This document shows positions 1 through 10,911 of a stretch of 64,000 nucleotides of DNA, in pieces. The position numbers were made by a program, and so were the translations under genes. Location: contig CM019701.1 of the NCBI GenBank assembly GCA_009760885.1, positions 19,770,630 through 19,834,629 on the forward strand, in the 5' to 3' direction. The notes under the pieces are model-generated. The model was given only the letters and a program-made list of their open reading frames with translations. It was not told the origin of the DNA and made no database searches. Positions within the stretch are counted from its first letter, which is position 1; each line of letters opens with the position of its first letter. The stretch comes from Achatina immaculata (taxonomy: Eukaryota > Mollusca > Gastropoda > Stylommatophora > Achatinidae).

Positions 1-112
1 AAATCCCTTGATGAGGTTGAAAGACTCTCCGAAGACAGGAAAAATTGGCGAACTACATTGCGAAACCTATGTGACGTTTAACGGCGCGGGAAGGATATAA
101 AATATAAGATAC
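1..112 (+). mobile_element. LINE-C 3' end fragment
   Basis: Encodes the last residues of the LINE-C polyprotein ([18 protein letters not shown] then LCDV and stop), followed by the 3' UTR motif cggcgcgggaaggatata and a TAAGAT-rich tail. It is truncated by the window edge. The same tail recurs at 49140-49233. Confidence 0.85.
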
Positions 113-318
113 GACTACATGAAGGCCAAAGAAAAAGAGGCAGATCACCCGAAACTCTAAAGAGGACATTGTTAAGAGAGGCCAAATTAATAGGCATAAA
201 ATCCCTTGATGAGGTTGAAAAGCTCGCCGAAAATAGGAAAACTTGGCAGACGACTATGAAAGCCCTATGTGAAGTTAAACGGCACGGGAAGGATGTAAGA
301 TGTAAGATAATACATGAT
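113..318 (+). mobile_element. Second LINE-C 3' end fragment in tandem
   Basis: Repeats the same C-terminal region ([15 protein letters not shown] in degraded form) and tail (ggcacgggaaggatgtaaga) directly behind the first copy, in the same orientation. Tandem 3' ends suggest insertion at the tail of a resident copy. Confidence 0.8.
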
Positions 319-754
319 TGTCTTTCAGTGTGAAAGACCTCCAACCCTTATTCATGATCTCATTACTTCTTCTTCTTCGTTCGCAATGATCTCATTACAA
401 AACGTTTAATTTTCCTTTTTCCTGGATCCAGTTTGTGAAGTTGCGATTTTCTACTGCATAAATGTGTTATTTTTCTACAGTGACATAACTGAAAATTTCA
501 TTGTTAGGCCTTTAACCATGTTACAAGTCTCCTCATGCTTTTTTTTTAATGAGAAGTCTGATTACTGGGTCTGCTTAGAGAATTAAGGGAAGTCACATTG
601 ACCACTCCTGATCCGATCTTTGCTTCTTTTCTACGTGTTCACTGTGAACTTCAGCTCTCAAGTTCAAATTTATAAGCAGACTAATAAGCAACCAAACAAC
701 CAGTCAGCCAAATAAACAAATAACCGAACACTCAAACAATCAACCAATCTTACA
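319..754. other. No gene seen; A/C-rich degenerate repeat at its end
   Basis: No coding or structural signal up to about 680. From 680 to 750 the DNA is a degenerate CAACCAA/CAATCAA-type repeat like those at 4985-5185 and 6697-6790. Confidence 0.5.
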
Positions 755-1488
755 AGTTTTCTTGTTTTGGCGAGTTTTTCAACTTCATCAAGGAATGTTA
801 TGCCCACTAAACTGGCTTCTCTTAACAATGTACTCTTTAGAAGAAGAAGAAGAAGAAGAAAAATAATAATAATAAGACTTCTTTTTTTCGGCCTGTTGTG
901 CTCCACTTGATAGCTTGTTTTGGTATTCTCTAATTGTTTCTTCTCATCACATGGCCTACATATGTCCATCTTCTTTTTCTGAATATCCATGAGACAGGTT
1001 GTTGTTTGGTCATCTGTCTCTGTGTTGTTCGTAAATTCATTCCACTTTATACCAAGTATTTTTCTGAAACATTTGTTTTCAAACAAGTTTAATTTCGTGT
1101 CTATTTCTTTAGTTGTTTTCTAGCTTTCGCATGCATGAATCAGGGTGGATATCACATTTGAATTGAATAATCTTAACTTGGTTTTTGTGCTTATAACTTT
1201 TGAATGACATATGTTCTCAGGATTTTTTAAGGACAATGCTGCTTTTGCAATTCTAATTCTAACTTCCTTTCTGGTGTCATCATCCTGGTCTATGTAGCTG
1301 CTAAGGTATGGAAATTGGTTTACTTCATCAGCAGCTGTTCATTCTACGTATATTTTGCCTTCTTGATTAATGAGAAATTTCATCATTTTTGTTTTGTCTT
1401 TGTTAATTTCAAGTCCTATTTTGCTAGCCAAGGAAGACAGGGAATCTGTTTTTTCCCCTGCATCGACGTCACATTGTCACTGATAAGA
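755..1488 (-). mobile_element. LINE-C, C-terminal part (left piece of split copy)
   Basis: The minus strand encodes the LINE-C thumb/C-terminal region ([16 protein letters not shown], then KSTLLREASLVGITFLDEVEK), with frameshifts. A GAA/AAT microsatellite interrupts it at 838-872. The homologous stretch in the copy at 49390-50560 runs on without the break that occurs here at 1488. Confidence 0.8.
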
Positions 1489-2729
1489 TCTGTGAACTTA
1501 CTGTGTCCCCAAAGGGACCATACGAGATCCCCGAGAAGACCACAAGAGGTTCAGAGTATCGCACGGCATGAGCCTGTATTCTTGGTGGGTCTCAGAAGCG
1601 GGATTGCGTGACACCGTGGTTTTCATTGCACCAGTTTGATCTAGAGTTGGACTTTCTCACCGGAAAACCTCGACGTGTTTTGTGATACCCGTGTATCACC
1701 GCCGGGTGAGAGGTGGTTGCCTATCTAGACTGCCCTGGTCCAGTGAATCCGACTTCAGCATTTTGTGGTTGTGGCCGCTACCCTTCCTAGTTGTGACGGA
1801 GCTTTTGTCCAGGAGGATGAATCCTCGCCACTAATGACTTCCACCCCTGGGTTGAGCCATTTAGGCATATTATCCCAGTATGGGCTTGTTTAGGACATGA
1901 CAGACCTCTAGAGCAGAGGTAACGTGACATGCGTAGCCAACAAGTTTCACCCTTGGTGTAAGCCGGTTTAGACATATTTCACCAGTATGGGTGTATTTCG
2001 GACGTGGCCGACCTCTAGAGCAGAGGCGCCGTGGTATGAGTAGCTCTCGCCGCGATACTACTGGACATACCGATTAAGTTTCACTTTATCATTTCCATCA
2101 CCTTTTCACATCGGCGCCACACAGCAACCCTGATTGCTTTTCTGCATTTCCTTCCTTGGCCGGGAGGAGCTTCACTCCACGCGCGGCATCCGAAGAATCT
2201 CGCCGGCTGTGTCTTAACCACTGGGTTAATATATTATTAACCTCTGGGTTAAGACGGCTCAGGCATTTCGCCCGATATGAGTGCACTTAGGACGTGGCCG
2301 ACCCCCAGACCAGAGGTGCCGTGATTTGACTACTGTTTACTTCGCTTATTCCTTTCTTTCACCTTTTCCACAGTGGTGCTGCACGGCAACCCCATTCACA
2401 CCGTTCTTCATTGGCCGGGAGGAGTCCCACTCCACGCACGGCAGCTGAAGAATCTCGCCAGCAGCGATGGACAAATTTCGAGACCATCCGTCGACAAAAT
2501 CGTAGTACACTGTTATGACCTACCTGGCTGGCTAGCCGTTTATAGGCTTCGTTCGACGGTCAAACTACTCGCTTCTGCATCGAAACACCTTAACTCTCGC
2601 CGTCCGGGAAGGGAGCGAAAGCCTTTCTCCCCACGCACGGAACTCGAGAGCGGTTTTTCGCCAAAAGAACGGTCGCCTGCACAACAGCAGCCTGCGCTGT
2701 GCAGCTCGGCGCGGCTCTGCGCGGCTGAC
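1489..2729. mobile_element. GC-rich unclassified insertion inside LINE-C
   Basis: LINE-C sequence stops at about 1488 and resumes at about 2730 with the next expected bases (compare 50130-50200). The insert is markedly GC-richer than everything else. It contains diverged internal repeats: gtggccgacctctagagcag at about 1890-1925 (diverged) and 2003-2022, with a cousin near 2297-2316, and a block with ttggccgggaggag and gaagaatctcgcc near 2156-2205 and 2411-2462, a period of about 257. Its first 140 bases match, in reverse complement, the dispersed repeat at 35650-35870. There is no long ORF with a recognisable domain, and the class is unknown. Confidence 0.6.
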
Positions 2730-4965
2730 TTGTCATCAGCAAAATCAAGATCTTCTATTTGGGTCCCATGTACCCAGTCAATGCTGGTTTTATCAGTATA
2801 GCATCTTTTCATTATAAAGTCTATAAACATTCCAAAAAGCAAGGGAAAAGGAGACATCCTTGTTTCACCCTTGTTCCAGTCTGAAACCATTCGCTCATTC
2901 CTTCTTCTGTGTTGATTGCACAAACATATCCGTTGTAGAGATCTCTAATGATGCTGACAGTTTTAGATGGTATTCCATATAGTCTTAAAATTCTCCACAA
3001 TGAATCTCTGTGTATGCTATCAAGTGCCTTCTTAAAGTCTATAAAATTCAGGATTAATGTTTTTTTTTCTCTTCTCTTATTGCAGTATCCACTATATCTT
3101 TAATTCTATTCAGAATCACTTTACAAAATAGCTTTGACACAACTGATAGTAAGGTTACACCCCTCCAGTTATTGCAGTCACTGAGATTGCTTTTTTTTTG
3201 TTTAGGTATTTTAACAATGAATCCTTGTTTCCATTTAGAAGGGATTTTTTCTTTTTTCCAGGTTCTATTAAACCTTCTCTGTAGGTGGCTTATGTTGTCA
3301 CTGTTAATAGCTTTTAACATTTCGACTGTTGTTTCATCTTCACCTGCAGCTTTGTTGTTAGCCATTAGATTCACTGCTGCTTTAGTTTCATTCAATGTAA
3401 CTTCATCTAAGTTGACATTTAGTTGTGGGACTGGTAAATCGGTTTCAAGATTTATTAGTCCATTTGGGTGTGGTCGATTAAGTATTTCTTGGAAGTGTTC
3501 GGCCCATCTTTGTTTTTGGTCTTTACTTGATGCTAATAGATTGCCTGTTTTAATAAAGACTGGTCTTTCTCTGGAGGTAATATTACCTGTTAGCTTCTTC
3601 TGTATGTTATATAGAGTTTTGCTGTCTCCTGTTTTTGCTGCATTTTCTGTTTCCTTTGTCATAGTGATCATATATTCTATTTTTGTCTCTTCTATCTGAA
3701 CTTTTTAATTTATTGTCTAGCTATTTGTATGTTGCTTTTGCCAAAAATTTTCCAAGATCTGTCTTTATATTCAACATGGTTAATTTGGCTGCTCTTCTTT
3801 CATGCATGTATTTCTACTTGTTGACTGCAGTCCAGCACTTGCTTTTGCTGCCGTGATATAGTTGTGCTGAATGAATTCCATAATTCATTAACATCTGTCT
3901 CGCTTACCTCGCTGAGTGCAGCGAAACGATTGGCAAGTTCCAGACTGAAATTACTGTTGCTATTTTCTTCTTGTAGGCTATGACTGTTTATCTTTCTGAA
4001 TACTGCTTTCTTGTGTTTTCAGTTTGTCTTATCTTCCCTATATACAGGTTGTGATCATTGTTGCCATCTGCACTCATATATGCTCTTACATCTATCAGAG
4101 ATGTTCTGAATTGTTTTCTAATACAAAAATGATCTATCTGGTTTCTGGTTCTATCTGGAGATATCCATGTTGTTTTTTGTATTTCTTTGTGTGGAAATAT
4201 TGTTCCTCCAATGACCATGCCCTCTGTTAGACATATTCCATATCTTTCCCCATTACTTTTTCAACGTCGGTGTTATCTTTTCCTACTTTGGCGTTGAAGT
4301 CTCCCATGACAATTAAGATTTCGTCTTGAGATACTTTGTTGATGAGTTGTTGTAGTCAGAATAGAAAGTCTTTTATTTCGTCATCTGTATCGTTCGTGGG
4401 TGCATAGCATTGTATGATCGTCATTCTTCCGTGCCTTATTTTGTATCGTGCTCTTATCATACGATTGTTCACTGGTTCCCATTCTGTAAGGCTCTTTGCT
4501 GCTGTGGATGACATAATTATACCTACTCCTTCTTGATATTTCCCGTTGTCTCTGCCGGAATATATTATTAACTTACGGTTTTCCGCTGGTCTTTTCCCTG
4601 CTTCTGGCCATGGCATTTCACTGATGCCCAACACGTCCAGGTGATATCTATCCATTTCTTTTATTACCTGAACAGTTTTTGTTGTTGCGGCCATTGTTCT
4701 TACATTCCAAAATTAGATTTTTGTTCCGCATTTGGGGCCGATGAATTTACGATCGTTGTCAACGGCATGCAGAGTTGGTGACCTTGATGTTCGGTTACAA
4801 TTGTTGCGAGATTAAATAACGGCAGGGTTTTTCCTCATCTAGAGTCGTCTCTAGATGGGTCTCAGGATGAGGTTGTTGGCCTCACGCTCAACTCCCGTTC
4901 TACGATATATGGCAACGCAGAAGACTCATACACAAGTATTCCGGCAAGAGCGTTAAAAAGCTCCC
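2730..4965 (-). mobile_element. LINE-C, 5' UTR, endonuclease and RT (right piece)
   Basis: On the minus strand from 4965 downward: a 5' UTR shared with 50560-50860; then an APE-type endonuclease (HLDVLGISEMPWPEAGK at 4356-4694, and RNQIDHFCI with a degraded SDH motif at 3988-4218); then the reverse transcriptase (NNWRGVTLLSVVSKLFCKV at 3054-3671, LDFADD near 2740). Several stops and frameshifts make it a dead copy. With 755-1488 it is the longest LINE-C in the window, about 3 kb of element. Confidence 0.88.
3054..3671 (-). pseudogene. LINE-C reverse transcriptase fragment
   Basis: An open stretch of 205 codons covering the endonuclease-RT linker and RT fingers: WAEHFQEILNRPHP, then an AAGEDETTVEML region and WRGVTLLSVVSKLF. 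The expected LREEQAGF block is lost at the end of the frame (IREEKKKH). The FADD catalytic box follows in another frame near 2740. RTE-like in character. Confidence 0.85.
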
Positions 4966-4974
4966 GCCATTTTT

Positions 4975-5200
4975 TATGTCACCCAGAAGCGAAAATCAAC
5001 CAATAGTCAATCCAAAAAAAAACAAAAAAACAAACAAACAACAAAAAAAAACCAAGCAATCAACCAACAGTCAATTAAAAAAAATAAGCAAGCAATCAAC
5101 CAACAGTCAATTTAAAAAACAACCAAGCAATCATCCAACTGTCAATCAGAAAACCAACCAACCAGTCAATCATAATGTAAAACCTTTTTGCTGGTTTTAA
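4975..5200. repeat. Degenerate CAAYCAAC/A-tract repeat
   Basis: Alternates A/C-rich words such as caatcaaccaacagtcaat with A tracts, in about 20-40 base degenerate units. Related stretches lie at 680-750, 6697-6790 and 9858-9890. It gives an artefactual Asn/Gln/Lys/Thr-rich reading frame. Confidence 0.7.
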
Positions 5201-5324
5201 TTGTTTAATTATCGTGTCGTATAGTGGTACTTCCATATTGTGGAGGGTAATGCGGGATGGATATGTACTTAAAGATGTATCTCTGTCTATCATGAGTATA
5301 TATACATTTCGTTTATATATTCTA

Positions 5325-5585
5325 GGGTGTCTGAGTGGCGAAGTGGTTAGTGCACTGGTCTCTCATGACGAAGGTCGGGGGTTCGAATCCGGCCGGCTGC
5401 ACCCCAGTCACCCAGCTGTAGAAATGGGTACCCGACTTCTTCTGGAGTTGGGGAAGGAAAAGGCAGCCAGGCGTGATACTGACCATATCACCCTCTAGTG
5501 TGCTGACAGGTCAAGGAAAATATGGGCACTAACACCATATCCCTATGTGCCTCTAAGGCATGACAGGGTTACCTTTACTTTACTT
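5325..5585 (+). mobile_element. SINE-1, full copy
   Basis: The tRNA-like head has an A box (gagtggcgaagtggttag) and B box (gggttcgaatcc). A body with ggtacccgacttcttctgga and a 3' tail with caccatatccctatgtgcct and a short hairpin (TGCCT-cta-AGGCA) follow, ending in ttacctttacttt. Other copies: 25795-26036, 44068-44318, and tails at 17797-17880 and 42935-43018. Confidence 0.88.
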
Positions 5586-5589
5586 TTTA

Positions 5590-7479
5590 TATATTCTAAC
5601 ACATGTAACAGTACTGCCCCTCTTCTCAACCAGCTTTATATTGGATCGAAATGTCCCCAGGGTTTCTAAGTACTATCTCACATGGACGTGTGGCCGGGTG
5701 AAAATCACTATCTTCGCCTTCCTAGTTCACACCTCATTCCTCTAATCCCCAGTGCATACATATGAATTGGGAGCTCGGCTAATTGCCTGCAGTATCAGAG
5801 GTTTTCACTTCCTACCACCTGCCCCAACTTATTCTCCAAACTGGGAATCTTTCCTTCTTGAGCCGTTCCTCTTGTCTTGTGACCACTGCCGTGATGATTT
5901 CAATAGTATCCAGTTATAACAATGATCTGACAAGTACAGTCCTATCATTCATCTGCCACACATTTAAATGATAAATCCAACCCGTGCATATAAAACTCTC
6001 ATGTGAACTTTTCTCACAAGCAATCAGTATTTAATATAAGGCAGCTGGTCACAACAGCTCTACTGCATGTGATATATATATATATATATATATATATGTA
6101 ATTTATACGAGATAAATGACGCCATCTTTAATTAATATATATCAAACAGTCTACATGGTCCAAATAAACATATATTTCACCAATGTCATATACTAGTACA
6201 TTGCATCAATATCAACTTCTAGCAAGATTACATCCATGCCATATAAGCTATTTCCCTTCTTACGAAATGCTACATGAAGTTTACTACTCATACTGCTTGC
6301 GACCGTGGACTCCGGATATTACGGGATGTCACTTGACATATTACAATCACAGACAAGCATGACTTATTACGAACGAGGCGGCGGAGGAACGCTCTGAGAT
6401 CATACCTCACGAAACAATATACTCACATCCCTATTTAATACTAGAAATACACATTTTCCCAAAACGTTAAGACCTATAGCTCCCTCAGAAAACAATTATG
6501 CGTGCTCGCCATCGCCTGACAGAACGAGAGTACTTCGCAACTCTCCGTGCGTCTCTTTCCCAGAATCCTGGATCACGTGATACCACCCTCATTGGCATAC
6601 TCGTGTAAGTGTGAGACTTTGTTAACAGGCCAACATGTCTGATCGCCGCGTTTCGGCCGCAATCTCGCAACCAAGCGTTCGGCCCTGTTCACAATTAAAA
6701 AAAAACAACCAAGCAATCAATGAACAAGCAAATAAAAAAAAACAACCAAGCAAAAAGCCCAATTAAACGCAATCAAGAAAACAATCAATTATCAAGCTCA
6801 CTATGCAACTAACACAACTTTTCTGTATGCGTCAATATTTTATTTTTTTACATCTTTTCTTGTTGAAATTTCCATTAAAATGATCACAGAGACAACGTTT
6901 ACTCAGTAAGGTTACTCTGATTCTGAAGAAGCAAAGGTAATGTTGTCAGTATTTAATCTCCTTGTCCCGTCCCTTACTATCACCTTATAGAATGGAGATT
7001 TTGCCAAGTCATATCAAATCCAAATATTATTAAAGAATTCAGACAAAATTAAACATTAACTTATAAAAAGCCTATTATGAAAAGATTGTTTCATGTATAC
7101 GTATCATTTGTTTATTGTGGTAAATATTGACATGTTGGACTGTATTGTCTCTAATTCTTTCCTTAAATACATTGCTTTCAAATGAAGAGTGATTTTTGCA
7201 ACTATCATTATTTAAAATGTGTTTGACTGAACGTTAAGAGTACAGCTACTCGGGATGGTTGCCTAACTCCTCATAACAAGTGACAAAATGGTTAAACAAA
7301 AGCTTGTATATACATTTATATGAAAAAAAATTAATGAAAATTTTCATTTGTTTTTCTATTATGGTGACTGGGTAGGTGTAACAAGAAAAGGAAAATTTTT
7401 GGCATTCCTAGACAGAGGATAAAGACCATGACGTTTGTGTGAAACATTACTTGGAGGTTCTGTAAGACTGGATTTGAGA

Positions 7480-7480
<1 letters not shown>
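5590..7480. other. No gene seen; mostly unique AT-rich DNA
   Basis: Only short frames without recognisable content. It holds a (TA)n run at about 6072-6097 and a CAAYCAAC-type degenerate repeat at 6697-6790. Confidence 0.5.

Positions 7481-7481
<1 letters not shown>

Positions 7482-7520
<39 letters not shown>
7482..7520. repeat. (CT)n microsatellite
   Basis: An uninterrupted CT dinucleotide run of about 19 units. Confidence 0.95.
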
Positions 7521-7521
<1 letters not shown>

Positions 7522-7965
7522 ACCTTTCATTTTCACCGTTATCTTTCGCACATATATACAGGTGTATGATTTGAGCTTTTAATAAATTATATTCATTTTC
7601 ACAACCACGAAGTCAATTTTTGTAACGTGGCGAAGTTCGCTTCCTATCTCTTTCGGGTGCAGAATTTGTCCGTTTCTATTTTTTTTAAAATTTAATCACA
7701 TATCCATGGCTCTTATGATATTTTAAAATCGCTCGCCTAACGACTTCTCAGTGTGTCTTAAAATGGATTGCCAATCCCAGTTTGTTTTCAGTGGCGTCTC
7801 CGTAGGGATTCCCCAACCCCATTAGTTCTACTAGTTTCCTAAAATGATTTGTCAATTCCGAATTACCGACAACGCCTTTGACACGAGCTCCATATTCCGA
7901 GCTTACCGGTGTGATTCTGGTGTTGGTTTCACCTCTGGTTTAGCTTATATGTTAAAACGAGTAAG

Positions 7966-8153
7966 ACATTTAGCAGCTGACTTATATTAAACATTTAGCA
8001 GCTGACTTATATTAAGCATTTAGCAGCTGACATATTAAACATTTAACAGCTGATTTATATTAAACATTTAGCAGCTGACATGTATTAAACATTTAGCAGC
8101 TGATTTATATTAAAAACATTTAACAGCTGACATATTAAACATTTAGCAGCTGA
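7966..8153. repeat. Eight-copy 22-26 bp tandem repeat with CAGCTG
   Basis: Eight units of the form acatttagcagctgactata followed by tta. Each contains the E-box palindrome CAGCTG. Variation lies mainly in the spacer length (22-26 bases) and gc/ac before agctg. It lies about 140-330 bases downstream of the 366-aa ORF stop. Confidence 0.9.
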
Positions 8154-8295
8154 GATGTACAGAATTAACCGAGGTTAAAAGAAATAATAACATCAATGTA
8201 CTGCACATTATTATAAGTATATATTTACAGCCTGGTTTTTGCTCTTTACAAATCATAAGAGAAGATACCTACAGACTTTTAATTTAAAGAAACTT

Positions 8296-9396
8296 CTAGG
8301 CAGCAGGTTTCCATGGTTTCTGTGCATTCAAATTATATATCTTTTCTCTAGTTTTGATGGAACTCTCTTTCCACAGTAAGTACTTCACGCGTCTGTCAGT
8401 GCGATCTATTCGGCGACTCTCACTTGTCTCTTTGTAATCTGCATTGTCACCTTTTCTAAAAAAGAAGGCGGGCGCTACTTTTAACATTGAGCCATATTGC
8501 TCTGGCTTCTTATCTTTCCTGTCGACATCGATCTTCTTCAGTGCATCTGATGTTGATTCCTTTGACTGCAGCTCCATTGCCACCAATGCTTTGTACCACG
8601 CGTGGTCGTCTTCTTCTAGAGTAAATGGAACGTCAGATTTCTCATTTATGGCTCTGTAGTTCACATTGCTGTGGACTTCCTGTAGTTCTTCATTTTTTTC
8701 TAAATTATGTTGTTTCTCCCCGTCGCAGGGTGTCGTATGTGAAAGGAGTGCTGTGTTCGCTGGAGGTGAAATTGCGGTCACTTCACTTGTTTCTATACCT
8801 TTCACGTCGCCATCTCCGTGTGAAGAAGATAATTCAAGTACAGGCATAGGATGTTGATTCGACTGGGAGTTTTCCGCGATAACTACAGCATTCTGCTTCG
8901 TCTGATTATCTCCAACTATGAGGTCTCTACCAAGATTTGGTTCAATATTTTCAACGGTGACTTTGTATAGCGGATCACGACTGCAGTATTGATCCACAAC
9001 TATTCCCTCTTTTTTCGACTGAGAACATTCAGCTGCCGCTCCAACACATTTGCTAGATTCATGTTTCTTTGTTATAATGTGGTTGGGCGGGTGTATACCA
9101 CTGTCTGAAGGAAGATTCTCGACGTCCCTGAACGCTCTCCGGTAAGTCTCAGTGCAGTGTGAGGACGGAAGTGACTGCCCTCTCCAGCGGTATTTAGTGT
9201 CCGGCTTTGTTGGCTTCACTGGCACGGTGGGCTTGCAGTGTAACGTCTTTGACTTTCCCTGAAGCATGTACGCCGGCTGGGGATGTGATGCTGGAGACAT
9301 CTCGACACAGGTGTCTGGAAGGACAAATATGAGATCCACTTGGTCGCAACATGTCACAGGCTGACATGTTATATGACGCATCTTTTTCCGGGGCAT
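8296..9396 (-). CDS. Uncharacterised protein, 366 aa, intronless ORF
   Basis: An intact frame runs from ATG at 9396 (context TTTAAAATGCC) to TAG at 8296, in non-repetitive DNA with more balanced base composition than its flanks. I do not recognise the family. The N-terminus is basic (MPRKKMRH), followed by a Pro/Lys-rich stretch (about 56-66). At about 68-89 there is KYRWRGQSLPSS and then TETYRRAF. The middle (about 100-260) is polar and low-complexity. The last 70 residues are basic and better structured, with KVAPAFFFRKG, KYLLWKESS and NAQKPWKPAA. There is no signal peptide, membrane segment or coiled coil visible. The Y-R-x-x-F pattern near W/R residues faintly recalls short repeats of microtubule-associated proteins such as MDM1, but that is only an impression. 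The length, absence of stops and clean start make a real gene likely. Confidence 0.7.
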   Translation of the reverse strand: MPRKKMRHITCQPVTCCDQVDLIFVLPDTCVEMSPASHPQPAYMLQGKSKTLHCKPTVPVKPTKPDTKYRWRGQSLPSSHCTETYRRAFRDVENLPSDSGIHPPNHIITKKHESSKCVGAAAECSQSKKEGIVVDQYCSRDPLYKVTVENIEPNLGRDLIVGDNQTKQNAVVIAENSQSNQHPMPVLELSSSHGDGDVKGIETSEVTAISPPANTALLSHTTPCDGEKQHNLEKNEELQEVHSNVNYRAINEKSDVPFTLEEDDHAWYKALVAMELQSKESTSDALKKIDVDRKDKKPEQYGSMLKVAPAFFFRKGDNADYKETSESRRIDRTDRRVKYLLWKESSIKTREKIYNLNAQKPWKPAA

Positions 9397-9399
9397 TTT

Positions 9400-10030
9400 A
9401 AAAATTGTTCATATAACCTCTCTTCTGCCCACACTACGAATAGTTCCATAAATTTCTGTGTTTATGCACTATTTAAAACCAATAAACATATATAAGGCTT
9501 GTATTTCCTACATTCTTTTTTGTTTTAAATTGTGAGATTTCGATAGGATTTATAAGACGCAGTGCCGCACACTTCCAGCAGCATGTTTTATGCCGGCAGC
9601 AGCACTTGATGTATTTAACTATTTTCTAACGAGAAACTCATTCATTTTAAAGCAGTTTCCAACCGATGATGGCAGACAAATATACATGGACATTCAAGTC
9701 TGTCTGAACAGATGGAACAAGACGAAGCTCTTCTGCAGCTTCGTCAAACTGAGATGATCATGTCGATGCCTCTTCAGATGTCTCTGTAACTGCAGAATCA
9801 AATACACAACGGTCATTGCAGTTAGATGTGGGTATGTCCTGACGTCAACTCGTAAAATCAGTCAATCAGTCAACCAACCAATCAATCAACTGTGCTAATG
9901 CGTTTATATAAGTTCTTACTGACAATTTTTATAATCACAAAATGATGTATACATATACGTATATTTATCATTTCGTATGCAATTTATATGAGGTCATTTC
10001 AGTAAAGCAGTTAGAAGGGGGGGGGGGGAC
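9400..10030. other. Upstream region of the 366-aa gene
   Basis: No further coding signal. Contains a short CAACCAATC-type stretch (9858-9890) and a G tract at about 10017-10029. Confidence 0.4.
9485..9500 (-). promoter_or_regulatory. Possible TATA-like element of the 366-aa gene
   Basis: The minus strand reads TTATATATG about 95 bases upstream of the ATG at 9396, a plausible TATA position for a short 5' UTR. In AT-rich DNA this is weak evidence by itself. Confidence 0.2.
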
Positions 10031-10033
10031 AAG

Positions 10034-10525
10034 ACGATCCAGTGATACGATGACAGAAACTAACAAGTTGGTAACAGAAAACAGCATCGTATCATTCCAA
10101 TGATACGAGGACAGAAACTGCAACTAACAAATTGGTACCAGAAAACAGCATCGTATCATTCCAATGATACGAGGACAGAAATTAACTGGTTGGTAACAGA
10201 AAACAGCACCGTATCATTCAGAACAACCATGATGCTCTTATCTTCTTTCTGCCAACCATGAAAGTGTAGCTCCGCAAAATGCCCCAGTAAAACGTTGATC
10301 ATAAATCTGATACGTCCTGGAAACGGACATGTTCTTCCCGATTCCAACTGCCACAACAGACCTTTTCATTTGCTTGATACACACATTATCCTCATACCTG
10401 ACACCAGCATCATATCAGAAAACAGTATCATATCATTCCAATGATACGAGGACAGAAACTAACTGGTTCGTAACAGAAAACGGCATCGCATCATTCAGAA
10501 CAACCATGATGCTCTTATCTTTTGT
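10034..10525. repeat. Repeat with 'cattccaatg' palindromes
   Basis: About three units of roughly 65 bases (10034-10225), each with gatacgaggacagaaact, ggtaacagaaaacagca and the palindrome gtatcattccaatgatac. A separated further copy lies at 10420-10525. The two blocks share the same exit sequence (cagaacaaccatgatgctct), so a larger segment was duplicated. Confidence 0.8.
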
Positions 10526-10757
10526 CAAGAAAACCGACAACTCTGTTCGAAGTCAGAGCCCGCGACTGCAGCACTATCTATCTGGTAGGCTACCACTCAC
10601 ACGAACTGGATAAAACAAGGGATTAAAACTTTCCTACTCTCAACCACAGCAGGCGCGCACGCTTCAGCGGGTGTTAGAACAGAAGGCGGAGCACGCATGG
10701 GAATGTCTGGAATGCGGGGATGCCAGTCTCTGATTACAGATATTCTCAGCTAAACAT

Positions 10758-10905
10758 ATCATCATCATGTGCCGTTTCCCGTTGGAAAATATTGGCTGCA
10801 ATGGCCTTCCAATTTACTCTGTCCTTTTTTTTAAATAGTGTACATGGTCAAGCTGAGTCCAGCACATCTGCTTATATAGTCCACCCATGTAAATCGTAAC
10901 TGTTA
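10758..10905 (-). mobile_element. RTE-type LINE 3' end fragment
   Basis: Starts with an (atc)n tail and gtgccg, like LINE-A tails, then diverges. It reads as a degraded RTE 3' end (caatttactctgtcc, ccacccatgtaaatcgtaac). Low similarity limits placement. Confidence 0.5.
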
Positions 10906-10911
10906 AGGAGA

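Noticed and set aside
2373..2923. Overlapping frames of 142 and 127 codons in the GC-rich insert
   Set aside because: GC-rich DNA lowers stop frequency; no domain, and the minus frame simply runs from the insert into the LINE-C FADD region.
5325..5400. tRNA-like sequence with A and B boxes, considered as a tRNA gene
   Set aside because: No good acceptor-stem pairing and it is the head of a dispersed SINE with several copies; the same holds at 25970-26036, 44068-44140, 51256-51320 and 22340-22412.
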